Shown in pieces: positions 1 through 8,434 of a stretch of DNA of 64,000 nucleotides. This stretch comes from Celeribacter baekdonensis B30 (GTDB lineage Bacteria; Pseudomonadota; Alphaproteobacteria; Rhodobacterales; Rhodobacteraceae), in contig NZ_AMRK01000004.1 of the NCBI RefSeq assembly GCF_000299875.1, positions 248,001 through 312,000 on the forward strand, given 5' to 3'. Below the pieces are notes generated by a model. It saw only the letters and a list, made by a program, of their open reading frames with translations, had not been told where the DNA came from and did not search any database. A program made the translations under genes and the position numbers. Numbering within the stretch: the stretch's first letter is position 1; the number at the start of each line of letters is the position of its first letter.

Positions 1-855
1 TTTCTCCATTTTTTCCAGCATCTTAACGCGGGACTGCGCCTGTTTTGCTTTCGAGGCCTTGGCTTTGAACCGATCGACAAAACTTTGCAGGTGCTCACGC
101 GCCGCGTCTTGTTTTTTCGCCGCCGCCGCCTGAACCGCGCGCTGTGCGGCGCGGGTTTTGGCGAAATCATCATAGCCGCCCGTATAAAGCGTCAGTTTTT
201 TGCTCTCGAGGTGCAAAATGCCGCCCACGGCGCGGTTCAAAAGTGCGCGGTCGTGGGAGATCAACAACACCGTATGTGGGTAGCGGCCAAGGTAGCTTTC
301 CAGCCACAAAGCGCCCTCAAGATCGAGGTAGTTGGTCGGCTCATCAAGAAGCAGAAGGTCGGGCTGTGAGAACAACACGCCCGCCAGCGCCACACGCATC
401 CGCCAGCCGCCGGAAAAGGCGGAGCAGGGCATGTGAATTTCTTCTTCGGTGAATCCCAGACCTTTGAGAATGCTGGAGGCGCGGCCTTCGGCAGACCAGG
501 CGTCAATATCGGCCAAACGGGTCTGAATTTCGGCAATCCGATGCGGGTCGGTTGCGGTCTCGGATTCGGCCATCAGGCTTTCGCGTTCGACATCGGCCGC
601 CAACACCGTGTTCACCAGTGAGACCTCATTGCCCGGCACCTCTTGGGCCACGCCACCGATGCGGGCGCGAGCGGGCATTTCGATCACGCCACCTTCAAGG
701 ACCAATTCGCCCCGAATGATGCGAAACAGGGTGGTCTTGCCGGCGCCATTGCGACCGACAATCCCGACCTTGTGGCCGGTGGGAATGGTGGCGGAGGCAT
801 TCTCGATCAGAGTGCGGCCGTCAACGGAATAGGTGATATCGCGAATTTTCAACAT
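1..855 (-). CDS. ABC-F family ATPase, N-terminal 285 codons (cut by window edge)
   Basis: The reverse-strand frame is open from 855 to the window edge. It encodes a soluble duplicated-ATPase protein of the ABC-F type, which acts on ribosomes rather than in membrane transport. The Walker A GRNGAGKTT lies near residue 35. The signature SGGWRMRVALA, the Walker B LLLLDEPTNYLDLE and the switch histidine in LISHDRALL follow, then the charged, Lys/Gln-rich interdomain linker. No membrane segment is seen. The start MLKIRD was chosen because the family usually begins this way; an in-frame ATG four codons upstream (867) is possible. The second ATPase domain lies outside the window. Which ABC-F subgroup it belongs to cannot be settled from this half. 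Confidence 0.93.
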   Translation of the reverse strand, partial: MLKIRDITYSVDGRTLIENASATIPTGHKVGIVGRNGAGKTTLFRIIRGELVLEGGVIEMPARARIGGVAQEVPGNEVSLVNTVLAADVERESLMAESETATDPHRIAEIQTRLADIDAWSAEGRASSILKGLGFTEEEIHMPCSAFSGGWRMRVALAGVLFSQPDLLLLDEPTNYLDLEGALWLESYLGRYPHTVLLISHDRALLNRAVGGILHLESKKLTLYTGGYDDFAKTRAAQRAVQAAAAKKQDAAREHLQSFVDRFKAKASKAKQAQSRVKMLEKMEK

Positions 856-1011
856 GTGGCGAGCCATGCCTGAGACTGCGGCGAAGGTCAATCACCGCTT
901 TTCAAACTCTGCTTTTCAAAGCCGCCCACCCGTGCTATCCGGCGCGCAATCTTCGGGTGCGGGTTCGCTTGTGCCCGGTTCCCTTAAAAACCGATCCAAG
1001 AGGTTCCTCCC

Positions 1012-1434
1012 ATGGCTATCCAGCGCACCTTCTCCATCATCAAACCCGACGCCACCAAACGCAACCTGACCGGCGCCATCGTCGCGAAATTCGAAGAAGC
1101 TGGCCTGCGCGTGATCGCATCCAAGCGCATTCAAATGACCCTGGCTCAGGCGCAGGTGTTCTACGGCGTGCACAAAGACCGGCCTTTCTTTGGCGAACTG
1201 TGTGACTTCATGATCTCCGAGCCGGTTGTGGTTCAGGTTCTCGAAGGTGAAAACGCCATCGCGAAAAACCGCGAAATCATGGGCGCCACCAACCCGGCAG
1301 ACGCCGCGCCCGGCACCATCCGCGCCGAATTCGCGCTTTCCGTTGGCGAAAACTCCGTGCACGGCTCCGACGCTCCGGAAACCGCCGCGGCAGAAATCGC
1401 TTATTTCTTCTCCGGTCTCGAACTGGTTGGCTAA
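1012..1434 (+). CDS. ndk: Nucleoside diphosphate kinase
   Basis: This 140-residue protein has the normal size for Ndk, which transfers the gamma phosphate of ATP to nucleoside diphosphates through a phosphohistidine. The active-site motif NSVHGSD is present with His117, and the N-terminus [10 protein letters not shown] and the helix [10 protein letters not shown] are typical. It is divergent from the ABC-F gene, with about 150 bases between them holding both promoters. A strong hairpin terminator starts 23 bases after the stop, so it is probably a single-gene transcript. Confidence 0.98.
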   Translation: MAIQRTFSIIKPDATKRNLTGAIVAKFEEAGLRVIASKRIQMTLAQAQVFYGVHKDRPFFGELCDFMISEPVVVQVLEGENAIAKNREIMGATNPADAAPGTIRAEFALSVGENSVHGSDAPETAAAEIAYFFSGLELVG

Positions 1435-1457
1435 GACCGTTCTGATTTGACACTATG

Positions 1458-1488
1458 AAAGGCCGCTCCATTCGGGGCGGCCTTTTTG
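1458..1488 (+). terminator. Rho-independent terminator of ndk
   Basis: A GC-rich stem (ggccgctcc paired with ggggcggcc, one G-T pair) with a 4-base loop is followed by a run of five T, directly after ndk. Confidence 0.9.
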
Positions 1489-1537
1489 TTTGATCCGGGA
1501 TAAGTGAGTATTTGGTCGCGGTAAAAACAGGGACTGA

Positions 1538-1876
1538 TCAACGTCTAAGTCCTGTGCCGATGGTGTCCAAAATCACCTCGATCCCGATGGGCGGCGCCGT
1601 GTCATCGGCCAAGGCGGCACTGACAATCGCATCAAACCGGGCGCGCAGGGCGGTTTTCTCCGCCCCTTTGCAATCATTCCAGGGCCGCCCCTGAAGCCCC
1701 ATCACCATGGCGTAATAGCCGATGAAATGCGGCCGGCTGCCATGGGCCAAAAGCCGGGCATAGGCGGCATCCGGGCCGAGGTCGCGCAGGGCCTCGGCGG
1801 AGGTGATCCCGGCGCGGGCATATGAGGCGTCCGAGGTCGGGCCGAGGTTGCGGATGGAAGAGACGGGAGAGGGCAT
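1538..1876 (-). CDS. TfoX/Sxy C-terminal-domain protein
   Basis: The product is about 112 residues and resembles the C-terminal (helix-hairpin-helix-like) domain of TfoX/Sxy proteins: SIRNLGPTSDASYARAGI near the start, then a short helix EALRDLGPDAAYARLL and FIGYYAMVMGLQGRPWND. The N-terminal TfoX domain is absent; such stand-alone C-terminal proteins are common in Rhodobacteraceae. The ATG at 1876 (MPSPVSS) aligns best with the family; a GTG at 1891 would add five residues and neither has a strong ribosome site. Full TfoX proteins are tied to competence in other bacteria, but for this short form the role is unknown. Confidence 0.8.
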   Translation of the reverse strand: MPSPVSSIRNLGPTSDASYARAGITSAEALRDLGPDAAYARLLAHGSRPHFIGYYAMVMGLQGRPWNDCKGAEKTALRARFDAIVSAALADDTAPPIGIEVILDTIGTGLRR

Positions 1877-1981
1877 GACGGGCCTTGGCACAGCAGGAGG
1901 GAACGGTTCTGTGAGTGTGCCAAGGCAACGCTACGGGCGTCAAGCGGTCTGATGGCCTCTTTGGGTGCGCGTTACCTCGCG

Positions 1982-2110
1982 TTACAATGCGGCCCAATCG
2001 GTGTAGCTGACGGTGCGTTTGACAATAAACGGCAGCGGCGCGCGGGCTTGTGGCTGCGGCACCTGTTGCGGCTTCGGATTGGCTTGCGGTTTTTGTGGCG
2101 CTGTTTGCAT
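1982..2110 (-). CDS. Small Pro/Gln-rich protein, 42 residues
   Basis: A 42-codon reverse frame starts at an ATG with a good ribosome site (AAGGGG eight bases upstream). It encodes a Pro/Gln/Ala-rich first half followed by PFIVKRTVSYTDWAAL and a TAA stop. It has no signal peptide or membrane segment. It sits alone between kdsA and the TfoX-like gene. Longer open frames cover the same bases but have weaker starts and arginine/cysteine-rich composition typical of GC-rich shadows. I do not recognise the family; the call rests on ribosome site and composition only. Confidence 0.35.
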   Translation of the reverse strand: MQTAPQKPQANPKPQQVPQPQARAPLPFIVKRTVSYTDWAAL

Positions 2111-2253
2111 TTGGAAAACCCCTTTGGAACATCCTGATGGTTGGTCTCATCAGAATTGTTTTCAAATGCGGCCACGTCCGGCACCAAATTGCGGCACGGG
2201 CGCGGCGCTTATCTGAAAATTTGAGCTTTCACCCGCGCTTAACCAGTCCGGGT

Positions 2254-3117
2254 TTAGGTGCCGGGTTTTACGACCTGATCCAAGGCGCGCAGGGTGGACA
2301 ACAGCCCGGCCAGGTCTTCGATCCGCACCATATTTGGCCCGTCCGAGGGCGCATTGTCCGGGTCTTCGTGGGTCTCGATGAACAAACAAGCCACGCCCAC
2401 AGCCACGGCGGCGCGTGCCAAAGGCGGCACCATGGTGCGATCGCCGCCCGTCGAGGTGCCATTGCCACCCGGTTGTTGCACCGAATGGGTGGCGTCAAAA
2501 CAGACCGGATAGCCGGTTTCGGCCATACGGGGCAGGCCGCGGAAATCGCTCACCAGCGTGTTGTAGCCAAAGGAGGTGCCGCGATCACAGAGCATGATCT
2601 TGTCATTGCCGGTCGAGGCGATTTTCGCCGCCACATTGTCCATGTCCCAAGGAGCCAGAAATTGCCCCTTTTTGATGTTGATGGTTTTGCCGGTTTCGCC
2701 AGCGGCCAGCAACAGATCGGTCTGACGGCACAGAAACGCCGGGATTTGCAACACATCCACCGCCTCGGCGGCCATGGCGCAATGGTGGGTTTCATGCACG
2801 TCGGTCAGCACCGGGCAGCCAAATTCGTCGCGGATCTTGGACAGGATAGTGAGACCTGCCTCGGCACCAAGGCCGCGTTTGCCCGACAGAGAGCTGCGGT
2901 TGGCCTTGTCATAGGAGCCTTTGAAAATGAACGGCGTGCCCGTCGCATCACAGGCCTCAGCGATCCGTTCGGCCAACATGCGGGCGTGATCGAGGCTTTC
3001 CAACTGGCACGGGCCCGCGATCAGTCCAAAAGGCAGGGTGTTGGACAGGGTGACCGGACGGCTCAGCCCCTCTGGGCCGACGGAGACGGATTTGGCGAGC
3101 GTTTGGGCGAGGGGCAT
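2254..3117 (-). CDS. kdsA: 3-deoxy-8-phosphooctulonate synthase (KDO-8-P synthase)
   Basis: The 287-residue protein condenses phosphoenolpyruvate with arabinose 5-phosphate, the first committed step of KDO synthesis for lipopolysaccharide. The family landmarks are in order: GPCQLESLDHA near residue 37, PFIFKGSYDKANRSS, PVLTDVHE, DVLQIPAFLCRQTDLL, KKGQFLAPWDM, CDRGTSFGYNTLVSDFR, FDATHSVQQPGG, and FIETHEDPDNAPSDGPNM at the end. It is a complete class I TIM-barrel enzyme in cytoplasm. It is transcribed alone, away from the DUF1127 gene. Confidence 0.98.
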   Translation of the reverse strand: MPLAQTLAKSVSVGPEGLSRPVTLSNTLPFGLIAGPCQLESLDHARMLAERIAEACDATGTPFIFKGSYDKANRSSLSGKRGLGAEAGLTILSKIRDEFGCPVLTDVHETHHCAMAAEAVDVLQIPAFLCRQTDLLLAAGETGKTINIKKGQFLAPWDMDNVAAKIASTGNDKIMLCDRGTSFGYNTLVSDFRGLPRMAETGYPVCFDATHSVQQPGGNGTSTGGDRTMVPPLARAAVAVGVACLFIETHEDPDNAPSDGPNMVRIEDLAGLLSTLRALDQVVKPGT

Positions 3118-3422
3118 GAGCGGTCCTTATGTCTTTGTGCGTGGCCTGATGTCTTTGATCGTGGCCGGTCTGATCCATAGATAAGCCTGTGCCCATAGAT
3201 CATAAAGGGGGCGCGTCTTGCAAGTGTGGGAGAGATAGGGGGTATCTTCGTTTGATGCATGGCTTTCGGCGTTTGCTATGCGTCTTGTGCATGACGGCCT
3301 TCGCGCCTTGTCTCTAGTGTGGGGGCGCTAACAGGCGCATATAGGGTGCAAGACAGGGGATCGAAGCGCTTTGAAAGCCAATGTATCCCAAAACAGAGCG
3401 ACAGACCAAAGGAGCGATTACC
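3118..3422. other. Divergent intergenic region between kdsA and the DUF1127 gene
   Basis: This gap must carry the promoters of both flanking genes. I see a repeated ccatagat near 3175-3205 but no terminator, RNA gene or clear sigma-70 hexamers. Homologues of the DUF1127 gene are heat-shock-sigma controlled in Rhodobacter; the CTTG boxes near 3290 and 3315 could be part of such a promoter but the match is weak. Confidence 0.4.
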
Positions 3423-3638
3423 ATGGCCTATATGACCCAAAACCTCGCCGTCACGCAGCCGTTTATGGATCGTTTTGCTGCGTTGCGTGCCGAATTTTCC
3501 CACCGCCGTGCCCAACGCGCCGAAGCAGATCGCGTGTTTCGCGAACTCTCGATGATGACGGAGTATGAATTGACCGACCTCGGGATTTCCCGCCACTCAA
3601 TCCGTGACATCGCCGCCGAGGCGGGACGCCGCGTCTAA
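3423..3638 (+). CDS. DUF1127 small protein (CcaF1-like)
   Basis: This 71-residue protein has the C-terminal DUF1127 signature: a helix with RVFRELSMMTEYELTDLGISRHSIRDIA, ending in AGRRV. It is basic and cytoplasmic. The ATG was chosen because AAGGAG lies 8 bases upstream. In Rhodobacter sphaeroides a DUF1127 protein of this size (CcaF1) binds RNA and is encoded directly ahead of CCUCCUCCC-motif small RNAs; the same arrangement is present here, with a long hairpin two bases past the stop and a CCTCCTCCC-loop RNA 130 bases on. That parallel supports a role in RNA turnover or sRNA maturation, by inference. Confidence 0.9.
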   Translation: MAYMTQNLAVTQPFMDRFAALRAEFSHRRAQRAEADRVFRELSMMTEYELTDLGISRHSIRDIAAEAGRRV

Positions 3639-3639
3639 A

Positions 3640-3680
3640 GCGTTTTGCCTTTGATCTGAGCCAGATCATAGGCGAAACGC
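3640..3680 (+). other. Long stem-loop directly behind the DUF1127 stop codon
   Basis: A 19-base arm at 3640-3658 pairs with 3662-3680 with two mismatches around a 3-base loop. There is no T-run after it, so it looks like an RNA processing or stability element rather than a terminator. It lies between the coding region and the downstream small RNA. Confidence 0.75.
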
Positions 3681-3730
3681 CCACACCATCGACGGCTCGT
3701 GAGCGTTTGCCACATGTCCTGATTCAGGAA

Positions 3731-3830
3731 AAATGCAAAAGGCTTTAAATCAAACCTCTCCTCCCGCATCACATCCTCCTCCCGTGATGCCAATCCCCCC
3801 GCAAGCTGCGTTCCGCTTGCGGGGGTTTTT
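3731..3830 (+). ncRNA. CcsR/cuckoo-type small RNA candidate
   Basis: A perfect 7-bp stem, GCATCAC (3766-3772) with GTGATGC (3784-3790), presents an 11-base loop that contains CCTCCTCCC (3775-3783). A second pyrimidine box, CTCTCCTCCC, lies immediately 5' of the stem. A strong rho-independent terminator closes the unit at 3795-3830. This is the architecture of the CCUCCUCCC-motif RNAs (CcsR, cuckoo RNAs) known from Rhodobacter downstream of a DUF1127 gene. Only one clear motif hairpin is present here, where Rhodobacter has four in a row. The 5' end is not visible from sequence; it may arise by processing of the DUF1127 transcript. Confidence 0.72.
3795..3830 (+). terminator. Terminator of the DUF1127/sRNA unit
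   Basis: A 10-12 bp GC stem (ccccccgcaag with cttgcggggg) and a short loop precede five T. Orientation is plus; the opposite strand lacks a U-tract, so it serves the sRNA unit rather than the convergent dehydrogenase gene. Confidence 0.92.
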
Positions 3831-3841
3831 GTATTGTGTTT

Positions 3842-4762
3842 TCAGTAGCCTTTGCGGCGGTCCACCTGCCACAACAGATCAAGCCCACCCTTGTGGCGGG
3901 CAATATTGGTGGCAACGTTTTGCGCCCCGGTCTGCGCATCGGTGCGCCCGGCAATATGCGGGGTCAGAAAGGTTCGGGGCAGCGCCCAGACTGCATCGCC
4001 CTCGGGCAGGGGTTCGGTGTCAAACACATCAATCACCGCATTGCGCAGATGGCCGCGCCCCAGCGCCTCAGCCAGATCGCCAAAGTCGCAGTGCGCGCCG
4101 CGCCCGACATGGACAAGGCTGGCACCGGGTTTCATTCTGGCAAAGGTCTCGCGGCTCAAAATCCCGCGCGTCTCAGGCGTCAGAGGCAACAGGCAGACCA
4201 CGATATCCGCCTGCGAGAGCAGATGGTCGCGCGCCTCGTTTCCGGTGACACAGGTCACACCGGGCAGATGCTTTTGTGAGCGCGACCAGCCGTAGACCTG
4301 AAACCCGATATCCCTGAGCGCCTCGGCCGCCAGACAGCCGATTTCGCCCAGCCCGAGAACGGCCACATGGGTGTCGGCGGCGCAGCGCACCGGGGCGGCC
4401 TTCCAGTCCTGATGCCGCTGTGCCCAAGCATATGACGGCAGATCGCGCAGACAGGCCAGACAGCCGCTCAGCACATATTCGACCACCATCCGGGTGTTGT
4501 TTGGATCGCTCATTTTGATCAAGGCCAAGTCCGGCGGCAGGGTGGCGAATTGATCGACTCCGGCGCTGACCGAAAAGACGATCTCAAGCGCCGGGAACAT
4601 CGACCAATCCGGCAGCGGCAGCCATGTAAACACATAGCGCACCTGAGCCGGATCAAAGGCCTCTTCCGGGGTCACCAGCGTGACATCGGGCAGGTCGCGG
4701 GCAAAGGTCGCGCGAAAGGCGTCGATGCGGTCGGTGTCATTGGTGTTGAGCAAAAGCGTCAT
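3842..4762 (-). CDS. D-2-hydroxyacid dehydrogenase (GhrA-like glyoxylate/hydroxypyruvate reductase)
   Basis: The 306-residue protein belongs to the NAD(P)-dependent D-2-hydroxyacid dehydrogenases. It has the Rossmann GLGEIG near residue 137, WSRSQK after the second strand, the SQADIVVCLLPLTPETRGIL segment, the substrate arginine in HVGRGAHCDF, the acidic DVFDTEPLP and the catalytic histidine in LTPHIAGRT. The short N-terminal domain and overall length fit the GhrA subgroup, which reduces glyoxylate or hydroxypyruvate. It is the last gene of the minus-strand importer/oxidase operon, 32 bases after an FAD oxidoreductase, so it may reduce a 2-oxo acid released by those oxidases. Confidence 0.88.
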   Translation of the reverse strand: MTLLLNTNDTDRIDAFRATFARDLPDVTLVTPEEAFDPAQVRYVFTWLPLPDWSMFPALEIVFSVSAGVDQFATLPPDLALIKMSDPNNTRMVVEYVLSGCLACLRDLPSYAWAQRHQDWKAAPVRCAADTHVAVLGLGEIGCLAAEALRDIGFQVYGWSRSQKHLPGVTCVTGNEARDHLLSQADIVVCLLPLTPETRGILSRETFARMKPGASLVHVGRGAHCDFGDLAEALGRGHLRNAVIDVFDTEPLPEGDAVWALPRTFLTPHIAGRTDAQTGAQNVATNIARHKGGLDLLWQVDRRKGY

Positions 4763-4794
4763 GCGGCTGTCCTGTCTGGCCGTGGGGGTCAGTC

Positions 4795-6147
4795 TTATCG
4801 GCTGGTCACACCGCTCAGAGGGGTGATTTTCGAGCCATCCGAGAAGCGATGCAACCGAAACGGTGTGGGGTCGACCACGGGCGGGTGATCGGTGATCAAA
4901 TCCGCCGCCAAACGCCCCGCCCCGGTGCCTAGGCCAAAGCCATGACCAGAAAATCCGGTGGCGACAAACAGGCCGGGCAGGCCGTTTTTGACGCCTTCGG
5001 TGGGGGAAATCACCGGGATGATGTCGGGCAATACGTCGATATACCCGGCCCAGCGCTGTGCCACGCCAACGTTGCGAAACAGCGGGTAGGCGGCTTTGAT
5101 GATGTCGAACACCTTGTCAATTGCGGCGGGGTCGGGGGCGGGGTCGAGCACGCGGGTGTCTTCAAACGGTGTGCGATCCTTTGGCCCCCAATGGCGACGG
5201 GTGCGCAACGCGTCCAGAAATGCCGGGCCGATGCCCAGATTGATGTTGCGCCATTCGTTTTTCAGCGTTGGCAGAAAGGCGGAGAACAGGCGGAAACTGT
5301 CGGGCGTCAATTGATATTTGCTGGGCAGGGCGGAGGCAACAGTATAGCCGCCATCGCGGCGTTTGCGCAGGGCGAAATCTTTGAATTTGACCGTGCCCTC
5401 GGGGCCATTTGGCACCGGCTCTGTCGCCAAAACCGTACTTTTGGTGCGCAGTTGCGGTAACTCAATGCCCAGATTGCCAAGGAACAGCCGCGACCAGACG
5501 CCGCCCGCCACCAAGACTTTGGAACAGGCAATGCGGCCCTGTTCGGTGACGACGCCGCTGATCTTGCCCCCGTCGGTTTCAACCACACGCACGGCACAGT
5601 TTTGATGCACCGTGCCGCCACGGGCCTGAACCGCGCGGGCAATCGCAGGGGCGGCTTTTTGCGGCTCGGCGCGGCCATCATGCGGATTGTAAAGCGCGCC
5701 TTTGATGTCGAGGTCGAGCCCGTCAAATTGCGCCAAAGCCTCGTCGCGGGTGAGAAGTTTGGCGGGGATTTGATAGTCTTTGAGATGCTCAAGCCAGATG
5801 CGTTCTTCGGCCAGTGCCGCATCGGTGGCACAGGTGAAAGTGACGCCGCATTGGCGATAGCCGGTGTCGCCTTCGATGCGCGCATCAAGGCCTTTCCAAA
5901 GCCGCACCGATTCCACCATCAACGGCATTTCGCGCAGGTCGCGATGGGTCAGCCGGACCCAACCCCAATTGCGGCTCGACTGCTCACAGCCGATCTCGCC
6001 CTTTTCACAAATCGCCACCTTGAGACCGCGTTCAACCAGCTCAAGCGCGGTACAGACCCCAACGATGCCACCGCCGATGATCACAACATCAACGGCTCCG
6101 GGGAGGCTTAGATCACTGGCGACGGGGTCCAGTTTAGGTCCTGGCAT
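4795..6147 (-). CDS. FAD-dependent oxidoreductase (DAO family), paralogue A
   Basis: The 450-residue DAO-family flavoprotein has an FAD-binding Rossmann motif GGGIVGVCTALELVERG near residue 25 and the motif SSRNWGWVRLTHRD shortly after. Its C-terminal FAD contact is VATGFSGHGFGLGTGAG. Such enzymes oxidise secondary or primary amines of amino acids, for example sarcosine, glycine or opines, giving an imine that hydrolyses to an amine and an oxo acid. No signal peptide is present. It is closely similar along its whole length to the protein at 11271-12602 in the same operon, including the start MPGP. The substrate is not readable from sequence; the importer next to it suggests an imported peptide- or opine-like compound. 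Confidence 0.88.
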   Translation of the reverse strand: MPGPKLDPVASDLSLPGAVDVVIIGGGIVGVCTALELVERGLKVAICEKGEIGCEQSSRNWGWVRLTHRDLREMPLMVESVRLWKGLDARIEGDTGYRQCGVTFTCATDAALAEERIWLEHLKDYQIPAKLLTRDEALAQFDGLDLDIKGALYNPHDGRAEPQKAAPAIARAVQARGGTVHQNCAVRVVETDGGKISGVVTEQGRIACSKVLVAGGVWSRLFLGNLGIELPQLRTKSTVLATEPVPNGPEGTVKFKDFALRKRRDGGYTVASALPSKYQLTPDSFRLFSAFLPTLKNEWRNINLGIGPAFLDALRTRRHWGPKDRTPFEDTRVLDPAPDPAAIDKVFDIIKAAYPLFRNVGVAQRWAGYIDVLPDIIPVISPTEGVKNGLPGLFVATGFSGHGFGLGTGAGRLAADLITDHPPVVDPTPFRLHRFSDGSKITPLSGVTSR

Positions 6148-6211
6148 GGGTCTTCACTCCTGTTGCGGTACACTCGGGCACCGCGATATTTCGGTTGAGT
6201 TGAACGGGGGT

Positions 6212-7537
6212 CTAGGCATGAGGCGGCAAAGGCGCCCCTTGTGTTTTCGCGCGCGCCCAATCGCGCAAACGGTATCCGCGCAGCGCCGCCTGCGGGGCGA
6301 TGGACATATACCGCGGTTGGGCATGGAGCGGTTCGATTTTGAGGTCCAGATTGGCCTCCGCCACGCCCATGGCCCAGTCGGACAGGATGCCGCCGATCAT
6401 CGACCCGGTCGGCACACCGCGCCCGGACAGTCCGGTCATGGCGACGACACCGGGGGCGAGGCTGTAAAGCCGGGGGATGGTTTTGCGCTGCATGTCCAAT
6501 TCGCCATACCAAAAGAACTCCCACCTGAGGTCTTCGCGCAGCTCCGGGTGTAGCCATTTTAGCCGATCCGAGAGCACTTGGCGGGTGAATTTGGGATCGC
6601 GGCCGCGCTGTCCCATCGGGAACATCGAGGCGACGATGCGGTTTTGGGCATTGTATTTATAGACGTAAATGTCACCGCGCCCGTCCTGGATGGTGGTGCG
6701 TTTGGGCAAAACCACCGCCTGAGCGGCCTCGGACAGGGGTTGGGTTGCAGCCACGAACACTCGCATGATGCGAAAGGTCTGGTCGAGTTTCGGCCAGCCT
6801 GCCACGGTGTAAGCGCCGGTGGTGTAGATCACTTTTTCGGCCCGCACCGCGCCATGCGGTGTGTGCACGACCCATGCGCCATTGTCGCGCACGCAGCCAG
6901 TGACTTCGGTGTCCGTGAAAATGCACCCGCCCTCTGTTTGGACCGCGCGGCCAAGGCCGCGGGCATAGCCAAGTGCATTCAGCCCGCCCGCCTCCTCGTG
7001 AAGCCAGCCGCCATAGAACCGCGACGATCCGGTGATCGCGCGAGTCTCATCGCGGTCCAACATCCGGGTGCGCGCGCCGATGCTGTTATACTCCTGCGCG
7101 CGTTTTTCCAGTGTTTTCAAATGACTGGGATAGAGCGCGCCCTGAACGTAGCCGTTTTGCTCCCATTCGCAGTCGATGCCGTAGCGCGCGATCATCTCGC
7201 TCACCTTGTCATTGGCGCGGGTTTGGCGGTGGATCAGGCGCTCGGCCCAAGGCGCGCCCAACACGCGGCGCAGCTCGGGCAGGCTGTAATGGGTGAAGGT
7301 CGGGGTGCAATGCCCGGCGTTGCGCCCGGAGCCGCCAAAGCCGATCTCCTTGCGCTCCAGCACCACCACAGACACGCCTTGCCGCGCCAGTTCCAAGGCG
7401 GTGCTCAACCCGGAATATCCCGCCCCCACGATGCAGACATCGGCCGTGACCGTGCCCGCAAGCGGCGCGGTTTTGGGCGCGGCGCTCGCGGTCGCATGCC
7501 ATAGAGTGTCTTCGAATTTTGAAAATCTGCGGCTCAT
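6212..7537 (-). CDS. FAD-dependent oxidoreductase (OrdL/PuuB-like)
   Basis: This 441-residue flavoprotein is of the DAO fold but from a different branch from the two SSRNWGW paralogues. It starts with WHATASAAPKTAPL, then FAD motif VGAGYSGLSTALELARQG near residue 38, GFGGSGRNAGH, and the C-terminal MTGLSGRGVPTGSMIGG. That pattern matches gamma-glutamylputrescine/OrdL-type oxidases, which oxidise an amine on a substituted amino compound. The ATG at 7537 follows the upstream permease stop by one base (TGA-G-ATG), so it is translationally coupled. Position between transporter and two further redox enzymes supports a catabolic role; the substrate remains unknown. Confidence 0.87.
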   Translation of the reverse strand: MSRRFSKFEDTLWHATASAAPKTAPLAGTVTADVCIVGAGYSGLSTALELARQGVSVVVLERKEIGFGGSGRNAGHCTPTFTHYSLPELRRVLGAPWAERLIHRQTRANDKVSEMIARYGIDCEWEQNGYVQGALYPSHLKTLEKRAQEYNSIGARTRMLDRDETRAITGSSRFYGGWLHEEAGGLNALGYARGLGRAVQTEGGCIFTDTEVTGCVRDNGAWVVHTPHGAVRAEKVIYTTGAYTVAGWPKLDQTFRIMRVFVAATQPLSEAAQAVVLPKRTTIQDGRGDIYVYKYNAQNRIVASMFPMGQRGRDPKFTRQVLSDRLKWLHPELREDLRWEFFWYGELDMQRKTIPRLYSLAPGVVAMTGLSGRGVPTGSMIGGILSDWAMGVAEANLDLKIEPLHAQPRYMSIAPQAALRGYRLRDWARAKTQGAPLPPHA

Positions 7538-7538
7538 C

Positions 7539-8420
7539 TCAACGTCCACCACTGCGACTGTCAAAGGCATCGCGCAGCCCGTCGCCGATAAAGTTGAACC
7601 CGGTCACAGCGATGGTGATCGCCACCCCCGGCACGATGGCGAGCCAGGGTGCTGAGGCCAGATATTGCTGCGCGCCGTTGAGCATATTGCCCCAGCTTGG
7701 CAGCGGCGGTTGGATGCCGTAGCCGAGAAAGCTGATATAGGCCTCAAGCAAGATCGCGCGGGCCACGGTCAGACTGGCGGCGACAATGATCGGGCCGATG
7801 GCATTGGGCAAAAGCTCGCGGAACATGATCCAGCGCCCGGACAGGCCCAACATATGCGCGGCCTGCACAAAGTCCTGATTGCGCAGGGATTTGACCTCTG
7901 CCTCGACGATCCGGGCGACCTCCATCCAACTTGTCGCCGATATGATCAGGGCGATCATCACCGGGCTGGGTTGGATGAACGCGGCCAGAGCCAAGAGCAA
8001 AAACACCGAAGGGAAAGACAGGAAGGCATCAACAATGCGCATCAGCACCGCGCTGACCCGCCCGCCGTAATAGCCGGAGATCACCCCAACGACGGAGCCG
8101 AACGCAGTGGCGATGATCATCACCGCAAACCCCACGGCCATGGAGATCTGGCCCGCGTGAAACAGCCGCGCGGCAATGTCGCGGCCCAGCGGATCGGTGC
8201 CAAAAATATGGCCGCCGGTGCCGGGCGGCGCGAAGCGGGCGCGCAGGTCGATGTGCAGTTCGTCATAGGGCAACAGATGCGGCCCGATGAAACAGGCCAG
8301 TGTCAGCGACAGCACCATGATCACCCCGATCAGGGCCAGACGATGCGAGAGAAACCGACGCAGTGCGCGCGATTGGATGAGCGGGCGGCGGACGGGAGAC
8401 GTGAGCGGGGCAGAGGTCAT
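7539..8420 (-). CDS. ABC transporter permease, DppC/OppC type
   Basis: The 293-residue inner-membrane permease has an N-terminal cytoplasmic segment with RRFLSHRLALIGVIMV as first membrane helix. It has the DppC-type region GTDPLGRDIAARLFHAGQIS and the ATPase-contact EAA loop VEAEVKSLRNQDFVQAAHMLGLSG. About six membrane segments are seen. It is the partner of the DppB-type permease 14 bases upstream and of the binding protein before that, forming a dipeptide/oligopeptide/nickel-class importer. Confidence 0.93.
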   Translation of the reverse strand: MTSAPLTSPVRRPLIQSRALRRFLSHRLALIGVIMVLSLTLACFIGPHLLPYDELHIDLRARFAPPGTGGHIFGTDPLGRDIAARLFHAGQISMAVGFAVMIIATAFGSVVGVISGYYGGRVSAVLMRIVDAFLSFPSVFLLLALAAFIQPSPVMIALIISATSWMEVARIVEAEVKSLRNQDFVQAAHMLGLSGRWIMFRELLPNAIGPIIVAASLTVARAILLEAYISFLGYGIQPPLPSWGNMLNGAQQYLASAPWLAIVPGVAITIAVTGFNFIGDGLRDAFDSRSGGR

Positions 8421-8434
8421 GAGAGTGGCCTTTC

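Noticed and set aside
2050-3180. Long open frames opposite kdsA, and similar ones opposite the binding protein (9416-11197), sufB (43996-45576) and sufD (48659-50539)
   Set aside because: They lie fully antisense to well-identified genes, are rich in Arg/His/Gly and lack ribosome sites; typical third-base shadows in GC-rich DNA.
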